DNA from: Bradyrhizobium zhanjiangense
Lineage (GTDB): Bacteria; Pseudomonadota; Alphaproteobacteria; Rhizobiales; Xanthobacteraceae
Reading direction: 5' to 3'
Length of the DNA stretch: 64,000 bases
Assembly (NCBI RefSeq): GCF_004114935.1
Contig: NZ_CP022221.1
Span: 1,116,001 to 1,180,000 of the forward strand
In this document: positions 17,097 through 25,374 of the stretch, piece after piece
Position numbering within the stretch: position 1 is the first letter of the stretch
Layout: every line of letters starts with the position of its first letter
Notes under the pieces: model-generated
The model's database searches: none
What the model was told of the DNA's origin: nothing
What the model saw: only the letters and a program-made list of their open reading frames with translations
Made by a program: the position numbers and the translations under genes

Positions 17097-18518
17097 ATGA
17101 TCTCGTTCAAACTTGTCGGAATAACCGCCGCTGTCGCCGTTGCGACGATAGGCCTGATGGGCATATCGCGGGCGGAAACAATCCGCGTTGCGGTCGGAAC
17201 GCAAGACACCACGATCAATTGCGCAACGGGCGGACTTCTTATTCGTGAGTTGAAGCTTTTGGAGAAATTCTTGCCACAGGACGGGAAGTACAAGGACGTC
17301 ACGTACGACATCCAGTGGAAGAACTTTACGAGCGGGGCGCCGCTGACCAACGAGATGGTGGCCGGAAAGCTTGATTTCGGGGCGATGGCAGATTTCCCGG
17401 GTTCGCTGAACGGTGTGGCCTTCCAGAAAGCCGACCGGCACAGCCTCTTCATCAGCGTGCTGTCAGGCAGCACCAAGGGGAGCGGTAACGGCATCGTTGT
17501 CCCCGTAGGGTCGACGGCACAGTCGATTGCGGATCTGAAGGGCAAGACGATCTCTGTTCCTTTCGCCTCGACGTCCCACGGCATGCTGCTTCGCGCCGTT
17601 GAGGCTCAAGGATGGAATCCGGAAACCGACGTCAATATCATCACGCAAGCACCCGAGGTCGCCGGCCCGGCCTTGCAGGCCAACAAGATCGAAGCGCACG
17701 CGGATTTTGTGCCGTTTGCGGAGCTGTTTCCGTGGCGTGGAGTTGCCCGCAAGATCTTTGACGGTTCACAAGCGGGCACGCCGACATTTCACGGCTCTCT
17801 GGTCGATGCCGACTATGCAGAAAAGTATCCGGAGATCGTCACCGCCTATTTGCGTGCCGCGCTCGAGGCAGACCGCTTGATCGCGGAAGATCCTGTGAAA
17901 TACAGCGAGCTCATCGCCAAGGTGACGGGCATCGAGGCCGAGGTCGTTTACCTCTTCCATGGGCCGCTTGGACTGCAGACTCGCGACTTCACGTGGAAGC
18001 CGGAATACCGGCAAGCGGTCGCGACGTCGATCAAGACGTTGAAGCACCTGAAGCGCACCGATAGTGTTCTCGATGTCGACCAGTTCGTGACCGACAAGTT
18101 CATCCGGGCTGCATTTGCGCAGGCCGGCCGCGACTATGACGTCCAATTGAAGAACTACGCTCAGCTTACACTGAAGGCCAAGGATGGGGTGACCGGGGCC
18201 GACATCACCGATTTTACTCGGGTGGCGCAGATTTGGGTCAAGGACGAGCCTCACGTGCGCCACTACGGCTCGCCCGAGAATGCCTTCAACGCGCTTGCAG
18301 CGTTGGAAAAGCAGGGCAAGGCGGTCCGCGTGGTTTATGCCCAGGATCGCGAGAGCGGCATCAAGCTGTTTGCGAGCCAGGCCTGGTTCGTTCGCTCACC
18401 CGGCGGCGAACTCAGTGCCTTCCTGCTTAGGGATCGTGCCGAGACCTGGTCGAAGCAGCATGGCGGACAAGTGCTTGACTACGCCGGGGCGCGCGATGCG
18501 GTCGTAGCGAGCAGGTAA
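17097..18518 (+). CDS. NitT/TauT-type ABC binding protein with C-terminal NosL-like domain
   Basis: A 473-residue periplasmic protein. The signal peptide (residues 1-26, ending ISRA) is followed by an SsuA/TauA-type binding domain: MAGKLDFGAMADFPG-like VAGKLDFGAMADFPG, SGNGIVVPVGSTAQSIADLKGKTISVPFASTSHGML, and EAHADFVPFAELFPWRG. Residues about 375-470 differ from the family: VAQIWVKDEPHVRHYGSPENA, VVYAQDRESGIKLFASQAWFV and DRAETWSKQHGGQVLDY follow the NosL pattern. The cysteines of the NosL copper site are absent. It is translationally coupled to the permease (TAATG). The substrate is probably a sulfonate or related anion. Confidence 0.8.
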   Translation: MISFKLVGITAAVAVATIGLMGISRAETIRVAVGTQDTTINCATGGLLIRELKLLEKFLPQDGKYKDVTYDIQWKNFTSGAPLTNEMVAGKLDFGAMADFPGSLNGVAFQKADRHSLFISVLSGSTKGSGNGIVVPVGSTAQSIADLKGKTISVPFASTSHGMLLRAVEAQGWNPETDVNIITQAPEVAGPALQANKIEAHADFVPFAELFPWRGVARKIFDGSQAGTPTFHGSLVDADYAEKYPEIVTAYLRAALEADRLIAEDPVKYSELIAKVTGIEAEVVYLFHGPLGLQTRDFTWKPEYRQAVATSIKTLKHLKRTDSVLDVDQFVTDKFIRAAFAQAGRDYDVQLKNYAQLTLKAKDGVTGADITDFTRVAQIWVKDEPHVRHYGSPENAFNALAALEKQGKAVRVVYAQDRESGIKLFASQAWFVRSPGGELSAFLLRDRAETWSKQHGGQVLDYAGARDAVVASR

Positions 18519-19315
18519 TGGCCTTCCAACTGGCTATGAACCGGCCGTTGCGTTGGCTGGTACGCGGTTGTTCGATCGCCGCCTGGGTCGCGCTCTGGCA
18601 GCTCGCCTCCATGCTGCACATGAATCTCGGCATCGCCACGTTCCGGAACGTGCCGCCGCCGACCGAGGTCGTGCAGTCGGCAATCCTGCTCGCAAGTTCG
18701 CCGAAGCTTCTGGCGCATGTCACGAGCAGCCTGTGGCGGGTGTTCGCCGGATATGGGGTGGCGGCCGTGATCGGAATAGCCATTGGCTTTGCGATCGGCC
18801 GCTCGCGCCTCGCCGGCGATCTTTTGCTGCCGCCGCTTGAACTCCTAAGGCCGATTCCGGCAGTTGCGTGGATACCGCTGTCGATCCTGATCTTCCCGTC
18901 GTCCGAACTGTCGATGATTTTCATCACCTTTATCGGTGCGCTGTTTCCGATCATCCTGAACACGGTGCACGGCGTTGCCAATATCGACCGCAGGCTGGTT
19001 GCCTCCGCCCGCAGCCTTGGAGGCCGGCCCGCCCCGATCCTGTGGGGGGTCATTCTGCCGGGCGCAGCACCTAGCATCGTCACGGGCCTTGCGATCGGTA
19101 TGGGGACCTCCTGGTTCTGCCTCGTCACGGCGGAGATGATCTCTGGCCAGTTCGGCATCGGCTATTACACCTGGGAGGCCTATACGCTGCAGAACTATGC
19201 CGACATCATCGTCGGCATGCTGGTCATCGGTCTGCTCGGGATGGGCAGCAGCTGGCTGTTGACGGCACTGGGACAATATCTGATGCCCTGGCGGCGTGCG
19301 GAGCTCGCACGATGA
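18518..19315 (+). CDS. NitT/TauT-type ABC permease (SsuC-like)
   Basis: A 265-residue inner-membrane permease with six predicted helices. The family loop LELLRPIPAVAWIPLSILIF (about residues 108-127) and the EAA-type segment DRRLVASARSLGGRPAPILWGVILPGAAPSIVTGL match SsuC/TauC/NrtB. The start codon overlaps the binding protein stop, and its stop overlaps the ATPase start by four bases (ATGA), so all three are one translation-coupled unit. Confidence 0.9.
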   Translation: MAFQLAMNRPLRWLVRGCSIAAWVALWQLASMLHMNLGIATFRNVPPPTEVVQSAILLASSPKLLAHVTSSLWRVFAGYGVAAVIGIAIGFAIGRSRLAGDLLLPPLELLRPIPAVAWIPLSILIFPSSELSMIFITFIGALFPIILNTVHGVANIDRRLVASARSLGGRPAPILWGVILPGAAPSIVTGLAIGMGTSWFCLVTAEMISGQFGIGYYTWEAYTLQNYADIIVGMLVIGLLGMGSSWLLTALGQYLMPWRRAELAR

Positions 19316-20154
19316 ACCTTCGGGTGTCGGATATCGCGGCGCATACCGTGGGACGGATCGACGTCAGCCACCTCTCCATCTCCCTCGGAGAGGGCAAGCT
19401 TGCCTTTGAAACAGTTTGCGATCTCGACTTCACGATCGCCCCGGCTGAGCTGGTCTGCATTCTCGGTCCGTCCGGCTGCGGCAAATCGACCTTGCTCGGC
19501 GCGCTGGCCGGGCATTTGCAGGTGACACAAGGCCAGGTGACGGTGGACGATCAGCCGATCCTCGGCCCGAACCCGGAGCGGGGGATCGTTTTTCAGCAGC
19601 ACACGCTGTTTCCCTGGAAACGGGTCCGCGACAATGTCGCCTTCGGTCCGAAGATGCGCGGTATCGGCAGGGCTGAGCGGCGCCGTGCGGCGGACGATAT
19701 CCTCAGGCTGGTCGGGCTGGAGGGTTTCGAGCGCTTCTATCCGTCACAGCTCTCCGGCGGCATGCAGCAGCGGGTCGAGATCGCGCGGGTTCTCATCAAT
19801 CAGCCACGGGTTCTGTTGATGGACGAGCCGTTCGGCGCGCTCGATGCCCAAACACGCAGCCGGATGCAGGAGGTGCTGCTCGACATCTGGACCAAGATAC
19901 CGACGACGACCGTGTTCGTCACTCACGATATCGAGGAAGGGCTATTCCTGGCCGATCGGATCATCGTCATGAGCGCGAGACCGGGACGGGTGATCGATGA
20001 CATCCGCCTGCCATTTGGGCGGCCGCGGCAGAGCGAGCTCGTCACCGAGGGCGAGTTCGTGCGTCTGAAGCGACACGTGCTCCATCTGTTACGCCGGCCG
20101 AACGGGAAAATGCCGCTGCAGCGGCTGAGCCCACTTGGCATACCGATGGAGTAG
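19312..20154 (+). CDS. NitT/TauT-type ABC ATPase (SsuB-like)
   Basis: A 280-residue ATPase. Walker A is GPSGCGKST (about residues 52-60), Q-loop VFQQHTLFPWKRV, signature LSGGMQQRVEIARVL, Walker B LLMDEPFGALD and switch histidine in VFVTHDIEEGLFLADRI. The ordering and PSGCGKST/FPWKRV features are typical of the SsuB/TauB group. It energises the SsuC-like permease. The first 18 residues precede the ATPase fold, so the true start could be slightly downstream, but the ATGA overlap favours 19312. Confidence 0.9.
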   Translation: MNLRVSDIAAHTVGRIDVSHLSISLGEGKLAFETVCDLDFTIAPAELVCILGPSGCGKSTLLGALAGHLQVTQGQVTVDDQPILGPNPERGIVFQQHTLFPWKRVRDNVAFGPKMRGIGRAERRRAADDILRLVGLEGFERFYPSQLSGGMQQRVEIARVLINQPRVLLMDEPFGALDAQTRSRMQEVLLDIWTKIPTTTVFVTHDIEEGLFLADRIIVMSARPGRVIDDIRLPFGRPRQSELVTEGEFVRLKRHVLHLLRRPNGKMPLQRLSPLGIPME

Positions 20155-20315
20155 GTACGGCGCTGCGGGGCCTGCGTCATCGGTTTCAAGCCGCTCCAGC
20201 ATCGAATAAAATTGTTGTCGGGCAGACCCTCGCCGCGACGGTTTTTCTCGGCTTCGAAGGAAGCGGCGTAATTCGCGCATTTGAATCGTTCTGCGCCCTC
20301 TCAAAGGAATCTATC

Positions 20316-20414
20316 GTGGCCAAGATGACCAAGAACCAGCTAATTGACGCGATTGCGGAAGGAACGCAGATTTCCAAGGCTCACGTAAAGGCCGTCATCG
20401 AGCAGCTGGCGATG
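20316..20414 (+). pseudogene. HU-type DNA-binding protein, N-terminal fragment
   Basis: GTG 20316, behind a CAAAGGA site, opens with AKMTKNQLIDAIAEGTQISK, the conserved N-terminus of alphaproteobacterial HU. After about 33 residues the HU sequence stops and the frame passes into unrelated DNA (a binding-protein remnant). The DNA-binding arm is missing, so this is a dead 5' fragment whose promoter and ribosome site may survive. Confidence 0.7.
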
Positions 20415-20695
20415 AGGGCGTCTCGCGCGCGATCGAATGGGCGCAGACGACGCCGGCCGACGAGGTGAGGGCGCGGTTCGACCGGATTCTCACGGATCGC
20501 AAGCGCAACGAGGGACGGTTCCTAGATCAAATATTGGAAGAGCACCGGCGTCGCGACCAAAGGCGGTGTGATCTCGGGCGGTGCGACTGGCTCGTCAAGG
20601 ATGGTCTGTTCACGCCGGATCAGATCAAGGCGTCCGATACCTACACCAACGAGTTCAACTATTTCCGTCCCGGAAAGACGGCGGAGGCTCAATGA
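20415..20695 (+). pseudogene. NitT/TauT-type binding protein, C-terminal fragment
   Basis: The end of this stretch reads WLVKDGLFTPDQIKASDTYTNEFNYF, the usual C-terminal segment of SsuA/TauA-type binding proteins (DGL, then YTNEF). Upstream parts (AIEWAQTTPADEVRARFDRI and KSTGVATKGGVIS) fit the same family but in different frames, so at least one frameshift lies near 20575. It is joined to the truncated HU gene without any gap. A second importer of the type encoded at 17097-20154 was thus once present here. Confidence 0.55.
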
Positions 20696-20763
20696 CCTCG
20701 ATCAACATCAGCTTCGAGCAACACATCGCGAATGCCGCCGCTGCTGCATGTTCACCTCATTAG
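20692..20763 (+). pseudogene. 5' stub of a gene coupled to the binding-protein remnant
   Basis: An ATG at 20692 overlaps the remnant stop codon (ATGA) and opens MTSINISFEQHIANAAAAA, then stops after 23 residues where flbD sequence begins on the other strand. The coupled position suggests the start of the next gene of the lost importer operon, cut by the rearrangement. Too short to assign. Confidence 0.35.
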
Positions 20764-21206
20764 GATAGGACAATTTCACTCGCATCACTGGAGGCGGCGA
20801 TCTGCTCGGCGAGCTTGATCCCCCGCGCCATCTCGTCCCGGTAGACAAAGTCGCGGGCCTCGTCGGCCACCGTTGCGAAAATTGCCGCGATCAGTTCCGG
20901 TTCCGGTGGCAGCGGGATATATTCCTTGGCGCCGGCATGGATCGCCGCGGCCGCGGCGCGGGCGTCGTTGGTGATGCCGCAGGCGACGATCGGCACGTAA
21001 ATGTGCGCGGCTTCCAGCCGCATCACGAGGTCGCGGATGTTGAGCCCGACATCGACCAAGAGCAGGTCGGCGCCCTTGCCGCCGCGCAATACCCGCATCG
21101 CCAGTTCATGATCCTCGGTCTGGGTGACGGTTGCGCCACTGTCAATGGCGATCTTAGTGGCCGTCGTGAGCAGGCCCTTCAACGTGCCGACAATGAGAAG
21201 CCGCAT
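20760..21206 (-). pseudogene. flbD: flbD fragment: receiver domain only
   Basis: The 148-residue frame opens MRLLIVGTLKGLLTTATKIA and continues with GKGADLLLVDVGLNIRDLVMRLEA, VPIVACGITNDARAAAAAIHAGAKEYIPLPP, characteristic of the N-terminal receiver of FlbD, the sigma-54 activator of class III flagellar genes. It ends abruptly at AEQIAASSDASEIVLS, exactly where the AAA+ domain (normally LITGESGTGKE) should begin. The ATPase and DNA-binding domains are therefore missing. It is probably a stray duplicate, since a functional copy is expected in the flagellar cluster elsewhere. Confidence 0.8.
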
Positions 21207-21227
21207 GCTATTATCCTATACGTCTGT

Positions 21228-21247
21228 TCGCGTCGTCGACGACGCGA
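21228..21247. repeat. Perfect 20-bp palindrome
   Basis: TCGCGTCGTCGACGACGCGA is its own reverse complement. It lies 21 bases upstream of the flbD fragment start and 33 bases beyond the end of the recombinase fragment. It has no spacer, so a dimeric protein site is likelier than a terminator. Confidence 0.6.
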
Positions 21248-21279
21248 GTCTATGAAATGTCACAGTATGCCTTGCATCG

Positions 21280-22053
21280 TCATGGCGACGCCGAGCTGTC
21301 TTTCAACAGCACCATCCCTCGCTCGTTGAGCTCTCGGGCAATGGCGGCCTGCGATTTGTGACGGAGATATTCGTGGAGAATCCAATTCACGATCTCGACT
21401 TGATTGGGCGCGCCGGGGATGAGCTTGACATGGTCGGTAAGCAAAGATTTGCGCTGGCCGAGCGTTAAAATGCCCTTCGGCCTGCATTGATCGTCGACGA
21501 GACGTCGTTGCAACGCGTAAGCCGCAGGGCCGCCCATTTTGAAGCCGCGATGCGCCAGTCGGACTGACCCTGCGAAAACTTTGGCGGAGAGTTCCCGACT
21601 GAACTCAGCCGCCATCACTCTCTTAATATTCTTCATGATGCCAGCGAGAAGGCTTCCGTCATTGTCGAATTGCTCCGCGCAATAAGCAACCTTGACGCCC
21701 GCCTTGCGGCAGATGAACTCGTAGTGCGCGCTCTCGTCAACATCCTGAAAGCGTCCCCACCGGCTCACGTCGAAGACAAGCAGATGAGCGAAGTCAGCGC
21801 GCCCCGATTGCACGTCTTCAACCAGTTCGGTAAGGCCTCCCCGGTTTTCGATTTTGAGGCCGCTTTCTCCCTCGTCACGATAGGTGCGGACGATGGTTAG
21901 CTTGTGAAGTTCGGCGTAGGTCGCGATGACCACTGCCTGATTCTCAATCGAGTATTGCTGGTAATCCGTCGACATGCGGACATACTGCGCCGCTCGTAGC
22001 GCTTTTTGCGACTGAGGCAGACGTTTCGCGTGTACAACAAGGGCGTTGCCCAT
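21280..22053 (-). pseudogene. Large serine recombinase, C-terminally truncated
   Basis: From ATG 22053 the frame gives about 257 residues. The resolvase domain is complete in outline: RAAQYVRMSTDYQQYSIENQ with the catalytic serine, TYRDEGESGLKIENRGGL, VFDVSRWGRFQDVDESA. The recombinase domain starts (GFKMGGPAAYALQRRLVD, then NEVEIVNWI-like EIVNWILHEYLRHKSQAAIARELN) but stops at about residue 257, while family members have 500 or more residues with a zinc and coiled-coil region. It is therefore probably inactive. It marks an older mobile element boundary. Confidence 0.8.
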
Positions 22054-22789
22054 GTTGCCTCCCCGCGGCGATATCGCGCCGCGCCGTATTGCGCATCGCA
22101 AACCATTTAGGCGCATCATCGAGTCCGCGCCATCGGAAAGTGTATTCAGAAAGAGTCAACTGCTATGTCGTATTTCTTGAAAGCACGTTGCGGCGTGAGA
22201 AGCGAGCTGCAGAGGAATGTGGGCTTGCGCTTTTGATGCTGTTGTCTAATCGCTGCCGGGGCGTCAAGCATATAATCGCTGAGGAGATACTGCCGGGTGC
22301 ATGGTTGTCTTCGCGGTCGGCATCAGCCGCCGCATGATGGAGCTTCGCGGGACGAGCCTTCAATGTGGACGACGCACTTTGCTGAGTTAGCAGTGCAACA
22401 GCATCAGCGGAATGGCTCGGCTCACGTCTCGGCAGGGACGCCTTAGGCGTTCGGGTTCCGAACGCGATCGGGACTTATGCGGGAGCGCGCGGAAGTCTTG
22501 CAGCTGGAGATCGAAGGCCGGTCACGCCGGATACCTTTGGGACGCAGTCCGAACGCCCGCCCGAGACAGTAAGGCCTCTGAGGCTGCCATGAATGCGCTT
22601 GCGTACGAATTGTCCGTCAGCTTTGGTGACGGCAGGGTCGGCTGATCGGATCGCCGGCCCCTTTTGCGCGTTCGTGAGACCGATGGCTGGAGCAATCAGG
22701 AGATGGGCGCGGACGCCGCGATATCGTATCCTGCCCACGGCTATATGTGTACGTCTACGCAGACGTGACGCCGGAATCGGGAGGCATAG
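22054..22789. other. About 735 bases without a supported gene
   Basis: Only short frames with atypical composition on both strands. The stretch just before 22790 should hold the promoter of the HEPN-like gene; a GGGAGGC ribosome site is visible at 22779-22785. No repeat or transfer RNA was recognised. Confidence 0.35.
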
Positions 22790-23425
22790 ATGCTGGACTA
22801 TTCCAAGGTGGGGTCATCGCCGCGGGAGACCGTGCTTGGAGACTTGCTCGGGCTCGCTGAGAAAACCAGGGCGGAATCTGGACTGAGCATCGGCTTCATG
22901 GTGCTGTGGATGAGCTTTAACGCCTGGGGTAGTATTCTAACTGAAGGGGACAAAGACATTGAGATGATCAATCGATTGGCGGCTGATCAGCGCATCGCCG
23001 ATACGTTTAGGGATCGTCTTGCCTCCGACGCAGACTTTTCCACCACCGTGCAGGAATTTACCAATTACTGGCCGATCTTCTGCAACAGCGATATTGGACT
23101 CATGGGGTCGTGGCCAAATGTGCAAGCCTTGTACTTGGCCGGCCGGGCTGCCACCGCTCGCGAGCTCAAGAAGAACGAAAACAGGTCTGCGATCCGGAAG
23201 CCGGACGGAAGTCTCCGGCCGGGAGTGCGACGACGCCCACGCAACGACAATTTCGACGCTGCGAGTCCCTCATGGCCGGACGCGCTCGAAGCCCTCTATC
23301 AAGTCCGAAACAATCTAATGCACGGGACAAAGGGCTTTGACGGAGATGATCACCAGATCATGGAGGGGGCCTACAACACGCTGGATAAGTTTGTGCGCGG
23401 CTCAGGTCTATATCGCTGGCGCTGA
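22790..23425 (+). CDS. HEPN-like protein
   Basis: A 211-residue, mostly helical protein. Near residues 170-180 it has QVRNNLMHGTKGF, which contains the R-x4-H (RNNLMH) signature of HEPN domains, often the active site of RNA-cleaving toxins and abortive-infection effectors. The N-terminal helices (IGFMVLWMSFNAWGSILTEG) match the usual HEPN bundle entry. The start at ATG 22790 follows a GGGAGGC site by four bases. It lies upstream of a membrane phosphoesterase and a membrane lipase in the same direction. A role in defence is inferred only from the motif and context. No antitoxin is visible beside it. Confidence 0.6.
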   Translation: MLDYSKVGSSPRETVLGDLLGLAEKTRAESGLSIGFMVLWMSFNAWGSILTEGDKDIEMINRLAADQRIADTFRDRLASDADFSTTVQEFTNYWPIFCNSDIGLMGSWPNVQALYLAGRAATARELKKNENRSAIRKPDGSLRPGVRRRPRNDNFDAASPSWPDALEALYQVRNNLMHGTKGFDGDDHQIMEGAYNTLDKFVRGSGLYRWR

Positions 23426-23611
23426 CGTCGCCTATCACGGCCAAGCCATATTTGGTGTCACACCGGGCCAAATCGATGCTTGAGAGCCGAAGCAACCCGT
23501 GAGCCACCAAATTGCGACCAGGGCTGGTGCCGTCGTCCGAAATGGATCAGGTGTAAAGTGGGGGATCAGAGTGAGAAATCTCGAAGCACGTTTAGCCCCA
23601 ACGGTGGCCGG

Positions 23612-25132
23612 ATGGGAGATGTCAGCGGATTCCTGATAAGGCTTCAGCGGCGCCTTCTGAAAGCACTTAAGTCGGTTTTGGATTTCGTAATTTGGCTCGT
23701 CGTTTTTGGTCTCGTCACGACCGGGGTGAACCAACTCTTTTCGTTGATCACCACAGGACGACTGCTCACGTCCGACGACGCAAGGCATCGCTGGGACCTT
23801 GTTCTGACCGGCTGGCATGAATTCGCGAGGCCCGCATGGATACTACCAGGCGCTTTGGTACTGGCTCTCGCGGGCCTTGCGCTGGTGCTTGCTCTGTCGA
23901 GCGCAGCTCTGTGCGATCAAAGGCCATCGGTGAGAGTTTACGGCCTGGTAGCGGAGCGGATTTTTAATCTCGCATACGGCCTTCTTTGCGGCCTGTTCAC
24001 CTTGCAGATTGCTGCGTACCTTCTGGTGATTTGCTATGCGCAAGTATGGGTGAAACGCGATCCCCTTTTCACCGGACTGCTTCGCGATGTGGTCGCTGCA
24101 GTGTTTTATCTGATATTTGCGCTGGGCGCCTTCCGGTTGAGCGCGCGAATGATTTACGAACTGGTCATTAAGGGTACATCTTTAAGCGTTCGGATATTGA
24201 TCTCCTTCCTCAGAGATAGCCGATCAACGCCTTCCCTCCCGCCTCCGGCGGACGCACCTGGTGGTATCCTCGTGATCTCCGACCTGCACCTCACTGTCCC
24301 CGGCGAGGGAACGTTGCAAGGCGGCAAGGACTCGCAACCCGCTCTGGACTTTATGCTTGAGGCGATCACCCGAACGCGGCCCCGGATTATACTGTGCTGC
24401 GGAGACGCGACCGATACGGGCGCCGCCGAGGCTTGGTTACGGCTGGAATCGGCAGTGAAGAAGATCGACTGCCCGTTCTTGTGCGTGCCAGGGAACCATG
24501 ACTATCATTTCAAGAAAATGAGGCGCGAGGCTCGGGGAGTCCTGCCCTATCTGGCGGAGCTATTCTTATTGAAGAACTTGTTCGGCAGCAGCTCCTATCC
24601 TCCTGAGGAGGTGCTAAACCATCTGAACCGGTTGACAGCGAGCCCGATCAAAGGCTTTCCAGCGTTCATGAGCGGCGCGGATTGGGGCGTTGACATCCTG
24701 GTACTTGACAGCAATCGGAGGCCTTCGAACTCTCCCATCACCAATGCGCTCGGCCTCGTCGGGACTGCCCAGTTGTCCGCAGCGAGAAAGCTGCTCGCGC
24801 AAAATCGACGCAGCTCTCAACCGCTCCTCGTGCTGGTGCACCATCACATAGATCCTCCGGCGACGATCGGGCGCGCCGCGAGGGTATTTCTGCGCTGCCT
24901 GGACGCGGATAGCGTTTTGAAGTTGGCCCAAGACAATATGCCCGCAATCATTCTCCACGGGCACTTGCATATGCCGTATGTGTGCTCCGGTGCGGTGAGC
25001 GTTGTGTCGTGCGGCTCCGCGCTTTTTGACCCCGAAGGACCACTTAAAACTCAGCTTCGTGATGGCCCTTGTGCGTTTGTGCTGTTTGTCGAGGGCAATC
25101 AGGTGCGAATCTGCCATTATCACGAGATATAG
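23612..25132 (+). CDS. Membrane-anchored calcineurin-like metallophosphoesterase
   Basis: About 506 residues. Four hydrophobic segments fall in the first 180 residues (for example VLDFVIWLVVFGLVTTGVNQ and GALVLALAGLALVLALSSAA). The catalytic domain follows with all five metal motifs: ILVISDLHL (near 218), CCGDATDTG (near 263), PGNHDYH (near 293), VHHHIDP (near 410) and LHGHLHMP (near 449). The active site therefore looks intact and faces the cytoplasm or periplasm depending on helix number. Natural substrates could be phospholipid headgroups, nucleotides or cyclic nucleotides. The start at 23612 is chosen because it directly precedes the first helix; an upstream GTG at 23558 is possible. Confidence 0.8.
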   Translation: MGDVSGFLIRLQRRLLKALKSVLDFVIWLVVFGLVTTGVNQLFSLITTGRLLTSDDARHRWDLVLTGWHEFARPAWILPGALVLALAGLALVLALSSAALCDQRPSVRVYGLVAERIFNLAYGLLCGLFTLQIAAYLLVICYAQVWVKRDPLFTGLLRDVVAAVFYLIFALGAFRLSARMIYELVIKGTSLSVRILISFLRDSRSTPSLPPPADAPGGILVISDLHLTVPGEGTLQGGKDSQPALDFMLEAITRTRPRIILCCGDATDTGAAEAWLRLESAVKKIDCPFLCVPGNHDYHFKKMRREARGVLPYLAELFLLKNLFGSSSYPPEEVLNHLNRLTASPIKGFPAFMSGADWGVDILVLDSNRRPSNSPITNALGLVGTAQLSAARKLLAQNRRSSQPLLVLVHHHIDPPATIGRAARVFLRCLDADSVLKLAQDNMPAIILHGHLHMPYVCSGAVSVVSCGSALFDPEGPLKTQLRDGPCAFVLFVEGNQVRICHYHEI

Positions 25133-25147
25133 CTTTTTCATGGTGAC

Positions 25148-25360
25148 GTGGGCGGCAAGACCACGGTGGTTCACGTCGAGGACTACTGGAATATGGTATT
25201 CTGCACTAGCATCCCCGACGGTGGAAGGACACTAGTTCTTGAAGTTCAAGGATACGATGACCCAAGTGAACTAGGTGATGCTTCGCGGGGAGCGGATCGG
25301 CCCGAACGCGCGAGTTCGTGGATGATCGCTAGTCTTTCGCATGGTATTCGACGGTCCTAG
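25148..25360 (+). CDS. Possible small protein or fragment between the phosphoesterase and the lipase
   Basis: A GTG-initiated frame of 70 residues. The first 36 residues (TTVVHVEDYWNMVFCTSIPD, then GGRTLVLEVQGYD) look like a globular beta-rich protein, while the remainder (from about residue 40) loses protein-like composition. It may be a small partner in the same operon or the remains of a longer gene. The family is not recognised. Confidence 0.3.
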   Translation: MGGKTTVVHVEDYWNMVFCTSIPDGGRTLVLEVQGYDDPSELGDASRGADRPERASSWMIASLSHGIRRS

Positions 25361-25374
25361 CGGAGGACGGCTCG

